From Phytophthora colocasiae (lineage: Eukaryota; Oomycota; Peronosporomycetes; Peronosporales; Peronosporaceae), in assembly GCA_018806915.1 (NCBI GenBank), contig JAGKQI010000020.1:682001-746000 (forward strand): 64,000 bases of DNA, written 5' to 3'. This document shows, in pieces, positions 18,806 through 29,152 of this stretch (position 1 is the stretch's first letter; the number at the start of each line of letters is the position of its first letter). The notes beneath the pieces are model-generated. The model was not told where the DNA came from and made no database searches. It was given only the letters and a program-made list of their open reading frames with translations. Both the position numbers and the translations under genes were made by a program.

Positions 18806-21800
18806 ATGCCAATGGACGACTCGGAGGCTGACGCGACGTTTACCTCCTTCGCCTCATCCGTCTCTGGCATCTACAACCGCCGAGCAACCATCGAAAAGCG
18901 CAGTAAGAAGCCCGGTAGATCAGCTCTGCTAGTGGCAGTGGACGGTTATCTCTCTACTCCAAATGCCTCCACGGCCTCAGATCTCTACAGATCAGCACGG
19001 AAACTCTCAGCTCAGAGCGAATTCTTCGCTGCAAACCACACTTCGTTATGTCTGCAACTACTGGATACGTTGGCGGAGCATCTGCTGGATGTTGCAGCCT
19101 CATACAAGACTTCGGAGGTGCAGGACACGCAGTACTCGCAGCTGACACAGACTCAGCAGGCCCCAGAAGACTCTCTGCAATTACTGGAGCTCTGCTACCT
19201 GTTTACAAGGAGAACAGCAATAGGATACCCATCTCACACGCTCTGCAAGCTATTGCAGTGGCTGGTGGAGAGCATCTCAGTCTCAGCTCTACGAAATACC
19301 TGCGAGAACGACACAGGACTTAGGCTGCAGCTTCTGGTGCTGGCAGAAATGATCAAGCTCAGCGCTGGTGTCAGAATTTACGCCAAGGAGATGAAGAAGA
19401 TCAAAGATTTCTACCGCTCATTGACCATCTTGCTCAACAGCACGGAGGACGCAGAGTTGTTGGTGTTCAGCATGGCTATTCTAGCGAGGCTTGTACTTTC
19501 AGAGCCCATGGGAAGCAAACTTTTCAGTGAGAAGAATGTGGATCAAGCATTTGCTTTGGTGTTTTCGGTTCTAGATGGATCCTGGCATGGAACTTCTGAT
19601 GAAAATATGTCGGACTCGCCCACGATACTGGACCGACGCTCCCTGTTGCAGATGATAAGTGTCGACTTACTGTGTGATCTTGCTGACCGTCACGAAATAT
19701 TGGAATTGCTAGAGCAGTATCCAAAGATCGCCCCAACCATTGAAAACTTCTTCATGACGATCAACCTGAACGGCGAAGTCGAGCAGATTGTCGTTGCTGC
19801 GCACTTCCTCTCTTCCATTGTTCAGCTGAGCCATGTTTTCCGGAAAATGCTGATTAAGAGTTTATCTGATCAAGATGTTCTTTACAGAGTTTTACAAGCC
19901 ACACTTCATCCATCGAAGCTGGCTGCAACAACGACCGCGCGACTAATTTTGAAGGTGATCGGCGACGATATTCGCTCCATTCGCAGCCTTTTTGAATCTT
20001 CGGCTGATGCTGAGCGGTTAAATCCTATCGTTGCTGGGATGGTACGGTGTATTACAGACACCACCACAGTTGTTCAAAATGCCGAAGACAGCGAGGCTTT
20101 GAGCAATTCTGACGAATATCTTCACAGCGTGGAGGTATGCCATCTTCTTGCCAAATTGAGCGAATTGCCTACGATACGCTTGCTGTGTGTTGGAACTATC
20201 AGTCTCAACCAGGTATGTAAGAATTTTGTTTACGTTTTCGTTTTACAGGACTTATGGTTCCATTTCCAATAGAGTGCAACACTGATTCAAGTCGAGTCTG
20301 CTCTCTTTGGCTCGGTGGAACCTCAGGATCTGATAAGCTTCCACCCTCAACTGTCAATTCATCTAGTGGTAAGATCACTTACTCCGTGCTGTGTTTGTGA
20401 ATATTATCATAACGAGGTGATTTTTCACAGAGCCTTCTCTCGAGCCTTATGGTGGACGAAGGAATGGCCGAGAAAAATAAGCGCGCGATGAACCAATTCC
20501 TGCAGACGTCTGAAGTATCAACAGTGCTTGGGGCCGCGCTCTTCAACCGGACTAATAAAGACATCGTAGTCGAGGCACTGATGCTATTGAACCAGTCGCT
20601 TTCCGGGACTGGAAACAAACGTTTTCACGCTCTTGGGCTGGCCGAAGGAATTGTTGGTTTCAGTCAACGTGTTGGGGACGCAAGTGACAACTTGAACTCA
20701 ACGATTGCCTCGCTTCAAGCGAACGCTGAAGTTAGTGCGAAGACAGTCGAAAAGCTGCAGGCTGAAATGCAACAAATGCTTCGCCTTCAAGATGATCTTA
20801 AGGCACAACAAGACCAGGCCTTGAAAGACATTGGAGTCAAGTTTTCCGACCAAATTCGTCAAAAGGATGATGCGATTCAGAAAATGCAGGATGCGTACGA
20901 AGCAAAACTACGTGAAGTTACGATGCAATGTGAAAGCATGGGACAACATATGAACAAGAAGATTAGTTCACTTCAACAGCGTGAATCACTTCTGCAAGAA
21001 AGTCGCGTGAAGCGTGGAATTCTAGAAGATGAGAACAGCGAATTAAAGCGGAAGGTGCAAGTGCTGGAGATCCGACTTGAAGAAATAGCTCAGACCCATT
21101 CCGTTGCAATCGAAGAGATGAAGCTCCGTGAAAAAGAGCTGGAAGAGCTGCGCGAAGAAATGGCTACCATTTCAGGAGACTACACAGCCCAGAGAGAAGA
21201 ACTGGAGACAGCTCAAGATGAAGCAAGGGTACGTTTTGGGGATAAGATGCTTTTGTGATTAGCAGGGGATTGACTAAACTTCTTCTGTTGTACAGCGACT
21301 GGAAGATGAGCTTAACGAGCAGAAACTTACAAACGAGAATACGTACAAAGAACTCGTGTTGCTGTCAAAGGCTCATAAAGCTCTTGCCGACGAAAAGAAG
21401 AGCATCGAGAGCGAGGTCGACACGATACGAGATGAGATGGCAAACCTTGAATCGCACAATATCTCAATGCAGTCGCGATTGCAGGAGAAGAAGGATCTTG
21501 CAGACCAGTTGGAGAGAAAGGTAAGTAAACGAACTGAGAGCGTGCCAAGGACTTACAGTCATTTTCAACTTTGTACTTGTATCAGATGGCAAAGCTTGAT
21601 GACGCTGCTACAATTAACAAAAATGCTCTGGAGGATGAGCGAGAAAAGCGTCGAGCTGTTAGTCGGGACCTTGATGATCTCCGGAAAGCTCATCGCAAAC
21701 TCGAAAGTGATATGGCTATGCTGGAAATCCAAGGAGCTGAGCAGCGGCTTTTGGTCGAGTCGAGGGACGAGGCCTTGCGCAAGCGCGAAGATGAGATCCG

Positions 21801-21989
21801 TCACTTGGTAAAGTGCTTGGTCTTTATGGAAGTACTTGATTCCGACTGACTAACAAAATTCATTTCTTTCAGACAAACGAAGTCGGGAAGCAAGCGAAAC
21901 TCCAAGCTTTGATTCATCAACTGAGTTCTGGTGTTGACAACAACGTCAAAATCGACGATGGAACATCCTACCTGGCACGTGACAAATGA
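18806..21989 (+). CDS. CIP2A-like armadillo/coiled-coil protein
   Basis: Six exons (18806-20212, 20273-20368, 20431-21228, 21296-21520, 21586-21807, 21873-21989) encode 954 aa; human CIP2A has 905. The N-terminal about 600 residues are helical, armadillo-type. A diagnostic patch near residue 200 reads KIKDFYRSLTILL, followed by VFSMAILARLVLSEPMGSKLF and NVDQAFALVFSVL, closely matching CIP2A's FYRTL...LSSLTLNEEVGEKLF...QTFQLIFNIL. The remaining about 330 residues are continuous coiled coil, and the last exon carries KLQALIHQLSSG, matching CIP2A's C-terminal MIHSLSGG motif. In animals CIP2A binds PP2A B56 and, with TOPBP1, tethers broken chromosomes in mitosis. Homology is inferred from these motifs and the architecture; function here is untested. 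Confidence 0.75.
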
Positions 21990-22216
21990 ACTAACAATGC
22001 ACGAATCATTGCCTATGTAGAGCACTTTTGAGTTGATGAAAGCGGGTCTCACAATATATTTATTTTTCATCTCGGGGATGTAGAGGCCCATGTTGTCTCC
22101 TTACCTTGGAGATACGTCTCTCAAGCACGCGTAACTTGTGCAAAAGTGAGCAAGAGGGAATTGCATCTATCGAGCTGCGCGCTCAGAAGGACGTAGAATG
22201 TGGTCACTATCTACAG

Positions 22217-23779
22217 TTAGTGGCGACGACCCCGGCCACCCCGGCCACCTCGACCACCACGACCTCCACGTCCTCCGCGCTGCTGGCTGCGGTTCGAGCG
22301 CGCCTGCTTAAAGCGCTTGTAGCGGGCGGAGCGAGCGTCCTCCCAGAACTTTTTTTCCTCATCGCCCTCAATGATAGCGGCCTTAGGAATCTTCACACCA
22401 TTCACCTCAAGGCCTTCGTCTCCGAACATGCCCACGACTTCCTTAGCGAGATCGGCGGTAGTGACGCGAAGGTAGCCATCCTTGTCATTAATCTGGTACT
22501 GAATGAAAGCAACACCAGCGCCTTCGGCAGCCTTGTCGCCAAGCTTCTCATTGATGGTATTTTTGATGTCATCACGCGAGACCTCACCTTCAATGCCGTC
22601 GAAACGCACAATTAAGCCCTCATCGTACTGAACGTCCACCTTCAGCTCCTCATCCACATCCAGGAGGTGGAACGAGACCTTCTTACCGCCCAACTCCGGG
22701 CCTTCAAGAGCAGAGAACTTCTCAAACAGCGAAGTGGCATCAGCCAGGCTCACTTTGAACGAAGCCGTGTCCAGGCCATCGTACTCTACGTAAGGCGAAT
22801 GAGCGGACGGGTCAATGACAGTGGCAATGAGCTGCTTAATGTCGTCCATTCGCGTGCGAGGGCCGATGTTAGAAATGTGAATAACCTTCTCATCCTCACG
22901 TCTGCGCTTCTTGTTAGCGTTCTTGTCGTCCTTTTCGTTCTCCGGGCGGCGTGGGCGAGCCTTAATAGCCTCCTTGTCCGTCACCAGCTCGAAAGCGAGT
23001 TTGTTGTCATCCACGACAATGGGAGACTCAGTAAGTTGCTTCAGAACCTTCTCGGCAAAAGCCACTTGCGAGTAGAGGAGGTAAAGCTCCTTGGATTCTT
23101 CAAAGTAACGCACGCGAGCACGCAGCTTAGCGTCATCCTTCCAAATGGGCAGTAGTTCGTCCAAGAAGAAGGTCACAGGATTAGCAGCCACGTCCTTGGC
23201 AACGAGCATAGCGTTAGTGGCCTTGTCAAACTCCACCTTGTCGTCGTTTGACAGTTTCTGATAGTCCACCATTGAGATGATGTTGGGCACGTAACCATTG
23301 ATGCTCAGCGACGAAGCCGTGTCAACAGCACGCTGCACAGCATCCTTTTCCTTCAGCTCCACATGGACCACACCGGAGAAGTTGCGACGGAAGCTCTTGC
23401 GGTCGATATAAAGCAGCTCTACGTTCAGAGGTTTCAGGCCCTCCTTGATTTCATCAATAGTGGGTAGAGATTTACCCAGACCAGCAAGCACAATGTTGCG
23501 CTCAGGGCCGTCGTCCTTGTCAGGCAGCGCATTCTTGCGACGCAGCGCATTCTTAGCCTCGTTTAGCTCCACGACGTCCGAGTCAGCAATGGCAGCCTGC
23601 AGCACAGCTCCATCCACAGTGAGTGCCGCCAGCTTCTTGAAGGTGAAGAGCACACTGAAGGGCACGAAACCGCCCTCGTGCTTCTTGGTCTCTTCACGCA
23701 GGAAGCGGTCACGACGGAAGTTGCTGTCGGAGAAGTAGAACTCCACTTGCTTCTTGATTTGGGCCTCCAGTGACGCCAT
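22217..23779 (-). CDS. La (SS-B)-type RNA-binding protein
   Basis: Binds 3' oligo-U ends of RNA polymerase III transcripts and helps small-RNA folding and maturation in the nucleus. A single exon encodes 520 aa. The La motif is at the very N-terminus (QIKKQVEFYFSDSNFRRDRFL, about residues 5-90), followed by an RRM-like segment (about 95-190), a basic linker (KARPRRPENEKDDKNANKKRR), a further RRM-type region (KVIHISNIGPRTRMDDIKQL), a C-terminal xRRM-like region (LIVRFDGIEGEVSRDDIK), and a terminal RGG tract (QQRGGRGGRGGRGG). The RGG tail differs from vertebrate La and may add nonspecific RNA binding. The ATG at 23779 is followed directly by the La motif. It is convergent with the CIP2A-like gene (227 bp between stops). 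Confidence 0.93.
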   Translation of the reverse strand: MASLEAQIKKQVEFYFSDSNFRRDRFLREETKKHEGGFVPFSVLFTFKKLAALTVDGAVLQAAIADSDVVELNEAKNALRRKNALPDKDDGPERNIVLAGLGKSLPTIDEIKEGLKPLNVELLYIDRKSFRRNFSGVVHVELKEKDAVQRAVDTASSLSINGYVPNIISMVDYQKLSNDDKVEFDKATNAMLVAKDVAANPVTFFLDELLPIWKDDAKLRARVRYFEESKELYLLYSQVAFAEKVLKQLTESPIVVDDNKLAFELVTDKEAIKARPRRPENEKDDKNANKKRRREDEKVIHISNIGPRTRMDDIKQLIATVIDPSAHSPYVEYDGLDTASFKVSLADATSLFEKFSALEGPELGGKKVSFHLLDVDEELKVDVQYDEGLIVRFDGIEGEVSRDDIKNTINEKLGDKAAEGAGVAFIQYQINDKDGYLRVTTADLAKEVVGMFGDEGLEVNGVKIPKAAIIEGDEEKKFWEDARSARYKRFKQARSNRSQQRGGRGGRGGRGGRGGRGRRH

Positions 23780-23872
23780 GAATGTCTGTAGATGCTGCAG
23801 GGATATGCCTCGGGGCGGACTTGTAGGAATGAAGAGCTACAATTGATCGATGCCTACGAACCAGTGGAATCG

Positions 23873-23891
23873 ATTGGTGGTTGCTGATTGG
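23873..23891. promoter_or_regulatory. Paired CCAAT boxes upstream of La
   Basis: Two ATTGG motifs (23873-23877 and 23887-23891), 14 bp apart, lie about 95-110 bp upstream of the La start codon and read as CCAAT on the coding strand. They are candidate NF-Y sites by consensus only. Confidence 0.4.
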
Positions 23892-24038
23892 TTGAAAATG
23901 CATTCTTTAAAAACAATAGTTGAAGTTGTGGCTGGCTGGGAAGTTTTACAAATGTTTTTACTTGAGCCAATATGGAGGTTACCATACAGGCTTGCTAAGG
24001 GATCCAAACTGGGCGGAATCTAGAGTGGAAAAGAATAT

Positions 24039-25354
24039 TTACTCTTGGTTGGCAATCACCTCCACCACCATGAACAAAATCGCTGCGTTCGGTACAACAC
24101 GCATCAAATGTGCTGGCATTCCCGAGTACAGACCACGTCGCCCCTCCTCCTTGTATATCTTGATGATCGACTGGATCATTGATTTATACCTATGGCAAAA
24201 AAAGCGTCAGCAGATCGCACCAACATGCACAGTAGAGAGACACAACGTACTTGAGCTCCTTAGAATCCAACGGTGCACGCTGATCCCGCATTCTTGTTCG
24301 CACAACCTGCTCATCCATAAAGATGTTTCGATAAGTGCAAAAGCAAATCTAGGAAGACATCAGACAATATACTCACCTCGTGAGGGTACGTGCACATGGA
24401 TGCAAGCAGTTTACAAGCTCCAGCCGTCAGGAAATACTTGAGGTTCGTCGTCTCCTCAATGTGATCCTTGCACTCTTCGTACAAAGCAAACTGAATCGCA
24501 CTTTCCGAAATGCCCCAGTACGAGGCCGACAAGCCACGGAAGAAAGCGCGTGGGCCTTCTTTCCTGTACATATCCCATGCCACCTGACGCACACTCGAAA
24601 ACTGCGGCCTGGCTTTTGTCACTGCTGTTTCCATCTCTGCAAAGCCCACTGACACTATATTTTGACGCGTTGCAGCAGCAGTAGCAGCCTTCGAATGCGC
24701 CGGCATAAGCTGCAGTCGCGTCTTGACGACCCAAATAGGGCAGCACAGCGTCGCCGAGATGGATCCAGCCCCGGCAGCGGACAGAAAGTTGTACAGACGC
24801 CCGTTCATGCCATATCCAGTGAACTTATCCTTGAATGTCGAGTACGATCCGAAGTAGATAGCACGCGCAGGGATAACACCGATCAGCGTTGGCGTAATAC
24901 CTCTCCACAAACCAAAAATTGACTCTACAGTAGCAGCAAAGAAATAATCAGGAACCAGCACTCTTCCAGTCAGTTGATATGATAATAAAATACCCACCAG
25001 TACGTCCAATGGAGCGCATGACGCCGAACGTCGTTTGAGTGCCAAAGGATCCGCTACAGTATCAACAATTTGTCAATCCAATACCAAGTCTTCAGACAAC
25101 CAATGCATAACCAACCTTCCACCACGTATCTGCAGACGTGTCTTGACTACTTCTAGTGGGGATGTGATAAGCGCGGCTGTCATGCCACCGACTGCGCCGC
25201 CCAAGAAGTGTCGGTATGTGAAGTTACTTGATGGCACACGCGCACTGGTCGCCGCTGCCGGTGGCTGCGTAGGTACCGTTGCAGGTGTCGTCGGAGTCTT
25301 AACATCCATTGGTGTGGACGCTGCTGTCTTGACGACAACGGAGTCGGACGTCAT
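24039..25354 (-). CDS. Mitochondrial carrier, pyrimidine-nucleotide type (SLC25A33/36, yeast RIM2)
   Basis: An inner-membrane exchanger expected to import pyrimidine nucleotides for mitochondrial DNA and RNA synthesis. Five exons (25354-25116, 25053-24998, 24924-24377, 24306-24251, 24189-24039) encode 349 aa. Three Px[D/E]xx[K/R]xR signatures are visible: SPLEVVKTRLQ, CPIWVVKTRLQL and YPHEVVRTRMR; the last two need the exon joins. The unusual Trp in the second (PIWVVKTRLQ) and GLSASYWGISESAIQFALYE are hallmarks of the SLC25A33/36/RIM2 branch. The start is the ATG at 25354, after which about 50 residues rich in Thr, Pro and Ala precede the first helix. It diverges from the CEP192-like gene over 306 bp. 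Confidence 0.87.
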
Positions 25355-25660
25355 GCCGCTTCCTGGTCGCTCGTTCACTTGTGGTCGCCGGCGTAAGCTG
25401 CCCAGCTTGATCGCTCGGCTGCCATCCACCACAGGAATCTGTGACTTGTGACGTCACGAAAGAACACTTGGGGTTTGTATCGACCATAAACAAGGCAAGT
25501 TGAAAAACACGCGAGGTCCAGGCAGACTGGATCGTTTCTGGTCTTTGATGTTTTGCACACAAAGTGTTAAGAAATTATATTTTTCAAAAGTTCAAAAAAA
25601 AAATTTCATTGCGCGCAACATTTACTGCAACTGACGTCGAAGCGAGTCCATTGCCTGGTC
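25355..25660. promoter_or_regulatory. Shared divergent promoter region (carrier / CEP192-like)
   Basis: This 306-bp region lies between two divergent start codons. It contains an A/T-rich run (25571-25607) and directly after it TTTCATTGCGCGCAACATTT, which includes the palindrome TTGCGCGCAA (25609-25618). The motif loosely resembles an oomycete initiator (YTCAWTYY) next to a CAWTTT-type element, about 45 bp before the CEP192-like ATG. Promoter activity is inferred. Confidence 0.4.
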
Positions 25661-28600
25661 ATGGAGACACCGCCACGCACACAAATGGCGTCATATCTGG
25701 AGCGTTGGGAGGAGCAGAAGAACCAGAGCCGTCTACGTCGCCAGAAGGAGCAGCGGCGTCGAAGTAGCGACGTGGGCGACGAGCTTAGCTTTATCTCGGC
25801 CATCGAGAGAGAAAACGCACAGACGGAGCGCTACGAGGAACAGACAGCGGATGCACACCGACCGTTTACAGAGGAGCCTGACGACAGCTTTGATCTTCCG
25901 GCAATGGATGCGTTTACTCCTTTAGAACTGACAGAAAAGATGCCGGAACAACCGAAGATGCCGACGGACGACGAGTTCGTTGATGCTGGTATGTTGATGC
26001 TGCGAATTACAAGACTGCTGCGTATTTAGGTGACTAATAGGAGTTTTTTAATGCTTTTTCTGACGTATTGATGTTGAAAACAGCTACATTTCTGAAGAAA
26101 AACGAACTGGGGGGAGACGACAGCTTCTCTGAAAACGTGGGGGCTATGGAGGAGGACAATTTTGACCAAGTGAGTTCAAGTGGTCGGAAGAGTGATTTCT
26201 TTGAGAGAAAATCTCGCAATCTGGATCATGTAGAGCTGTCATCACCCCGGAATGTTGATGGCGCATTGGTAAGAAGCCAACATAAGCATCAGTTGGTGGT
26301 ACATACTTACGTTATATATGCTTAATTCTTCTCAGTTTGATGCAGAGGACGGAATTGAAGAATTTGGGATATGCACCCCAAAACAACAGCAGTTATCGCC
26401 TACCGATCCGAACCAGGGCGTCGCGCTCCATGACCGCTTCGACCGCAATTCGGGGCTTTCAGGATCAGGTACAGCAATTTCGTCAGGCTACGATGTCCAC
26501 TTCGACAGTGCAAAGCTTATGTACACGCCGAACTCGCTGAAGTACCTACAGGTTCGTGCCATCTTGCATCCTTGTTAAAACTCTAAGTTGCGCTAATGAA
26601 TGGCCTCCTACAGGAGAAGAGTCGGTCTAGAAGCGCTGGCGGAAGACCTGACGACAGCGAGTTGAATCATTTCTTTATGAACCATACTGAGGAGGCGAAA
26701 ACAGTGACTAAAAGACCTCGGCCGCCTCCTGACAATGAAATCCCTGAAGATCCAGCTCCAGAGTATGTGACGGCGTTGCAGAGAGGGCCTGGGGTAATTC
26801 AAGAATCACTGCATGAGATTGACGCCCTCATTGACAACTCGATCCGCTTAGCGTCATCACCACAGATCAAGGATCCACTTGGAATTGATATGCCTGATGA
26901 TGTCCGTGAGTTTGTTCGTGACTTTGAGCGTCCACTGGAATCGATGCTACCGTTATCCAGAACAACGGACAGTTGGGGGGAGGACGTTTCTGTTTCCCAA
27001 ATTGATGACGATTTGAGTCGCCGGAGTCGAGAGCTTGAGCTGCTCTCTAATGGCACTGAATCATGTCACCAGACCGCAAATGTGGTGAGGCGAAGTAGAT
27101 CTCAAGAAACACCAGAGCTTGACACGATTCGTGAAGTTCCATGCCCATCTAACACTGACTCTGCCTCGGCGTCTCGAAGTGAACAGTCAGACGAGCTCCG
27201 CAACCGGTCCTTAAAGGTATCCCATACGCAGACACATGATGATCTAGACTTTGCCTCAAAGCATGATCGAAGTGAAGACAATTCAGGAAAAAGCTTCGGC
27301 AAAGCGCAGCAACCGCGTAAGGGTTTCAGTCGCTCTAGTTCAAAGCGGTCTATAGGCCCGAAATCCCGGGCAACCTCCGCGACGCTGGATGAATCACTGT
27401 CTGGGGTAACTGCCTCCCAGAATCAAGTCCGGAATGAAGTGGTTCAGCCAGTCGTTAACAGTGATGACGATGATGGAATTGATGTTGGAAGGACATTTGA
27501 AAATCCCGGTACTGATGGCCTCGAAGCGTGCGCCTACAATGGCAATCGAATCAATTTTGAAACTACACAAGATCGATTTTTGGATTCCGACTCGAATGGT
27601 GATGATGTGAAAGCCCACTTTCGATACTCTGAAGATTCCCAACCGAGTCGAAGTGTTGCGAATAAACGGCAGGTAGATGCCCGACACCGCAAGCAGAGAA
27701 GCGTGACCACTATTCTAAACCATGCTGTGCCTTCGGACAGACTTCTTGGTGTGGTACGTACTACATGTGTTATGCCGTGACATTTACAGTGGTTATTTCG
27801 AAATATCTCTTACATGGGCTATGTGCTAGCTGGAGCGCAACAATCTCCACATGACTATGGAAACTGCAATGGTACGCTTATTTCGCACGAAGATTGTTAT
27901 CCGCACTAGACTAACTTTGCTTACTGATGGTATGCTCAGATCCCCCGTCGATGTCGGAGATTTCTTTGTTCTATTGGCGATATTATGACGGAGGATATTG
28001 TTTTCACGAACGGAAGCAATTTGGTTGGAAGAGTTTGCGTCTCGCTTCTTCCACTTAGCACTGGATGCCAGCAATTCAGTGTGTCTCCAGCGGTATTGGA
28101 GTTAGGACCTAAGGCTTCAAGTGCATTTCACGTTACTTTCAATGCACGATACGCGGGGGCTGTATCGGGTATTTTTCAGTTTCGAGGAGTTGGAATTGAG
28201 TCGCTGTTCCATCCATATGAAGTCGTTATCGAGGCAAGTGTGAAGAGGCGAATGGAACTGGAGCTTCCAAGAAATACAGGTACACAGCAGCGCGATGGAA
28301 ATACTGCTAATGAACGAATCCAGGAACTGCAAGCTAGCATGTCGGTAGACAGAGTGGACGTCACTCCCACGTTTATTCGGTTCGATCGAGTCCGGAACAA
28401 AAGTGGTGACACGATGGTCAGGAAGGCGAAACTTCGATTATCAAACAACACAGCTCAAGCCTTACCGTTTAAGGTTCGAGCCCTAGAGAACCTTAGGGTG
28501 CGACCTGCCACTGGTACAATTCAGCCAGCATCTGAAGTCGTTGTATCGGTGTTGCCGATATCACAACCGTTTCTCCATCAACGTGATAATGGAACGAATC

Positions 28601-29085
28601 CGTCCCCTAGAGCTGAAAATTGGTTTGGTTCACTAACAGTTCGGGTCGGCAAAGACTATTCGCGAGAAGTGAGTGTTGTGGTGGATCAACGAGTGATTCA
28701 GATGCTCCCACCATTTGACGAGATTGCTCGATCAAAACACCAGCTCTCTTCACAAACAGATTCATTTTACTACACGAAGCACGGAAAGCGACGGGGACTG
28801 TACTTCCATGCCAGGGCTGTTGAATTTGGATGCTGCAACGTTGGCGAGTCGCACGAAGTTCCAGTGTACGTGTGCAATGGGTCGAAGGGTCCAATGACAG
28901 TCTTCTTGCAAGACTTGCAGGAACCTTTCTCGTGTGCTTACTCGACAACTACCATTGAGCCTCGGAAGTTTATTGAAGTGATGGTAACGTTCACTCCCAA
29001 GGTTGTAGGCAAGGTTGCTACTTCCCTCTTCGCCTACTCGGTTACGGACAAGGCAGTTGTTACCCTGGTCGCTCGAGGAATCTAG
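25661..29085 (+). CDS. ASH/MSP-domain protein, CEP192/SPD-2-like centrosomal candidate
   Basis: Six exons (25661-25988, 26084-26268, 26336-26551, 26614-27753, 27830-27871, 27940-29085) encode 1,018 aa. The first about 620 residues are acidic, Ser-rich and probably disordered, beginning with a basic helix (YLERWEEQKNQSRLRRQKEQRRR). The last about 400 residues form beta-rich immunoglobulin-like repeats of the ASH/MSP type: LRLSNNTAQALPFKVRALEN with ASEVVVSVLP, and VEFGCCNVGESHEVPVYVCN with IEPRKFIEVMVTFTPKVVGK. A disordered N-terminus plus C-terminal ASH repeats is the CEP192/SPD-2 layout (PCM recruitment at basal bodies). ASH domains also occur in other ciliary proteins, so the ortholog call is tentative. 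An in-frame second ATG lies at 25685. Confidence 0.65.
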
Positions 29086-29152
29086 ATCGGAGTAACCTCA
29101 GCATAGTCTATTCAATTGACTTTATTAACGTGAAGATTTTTTGATACAAGCG

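Noticed and set aside
22217..22320. Short repeats at the La gene end as a CRISPR or satellite
   Set aside because: They are RGG codons in the coding sequence of La.
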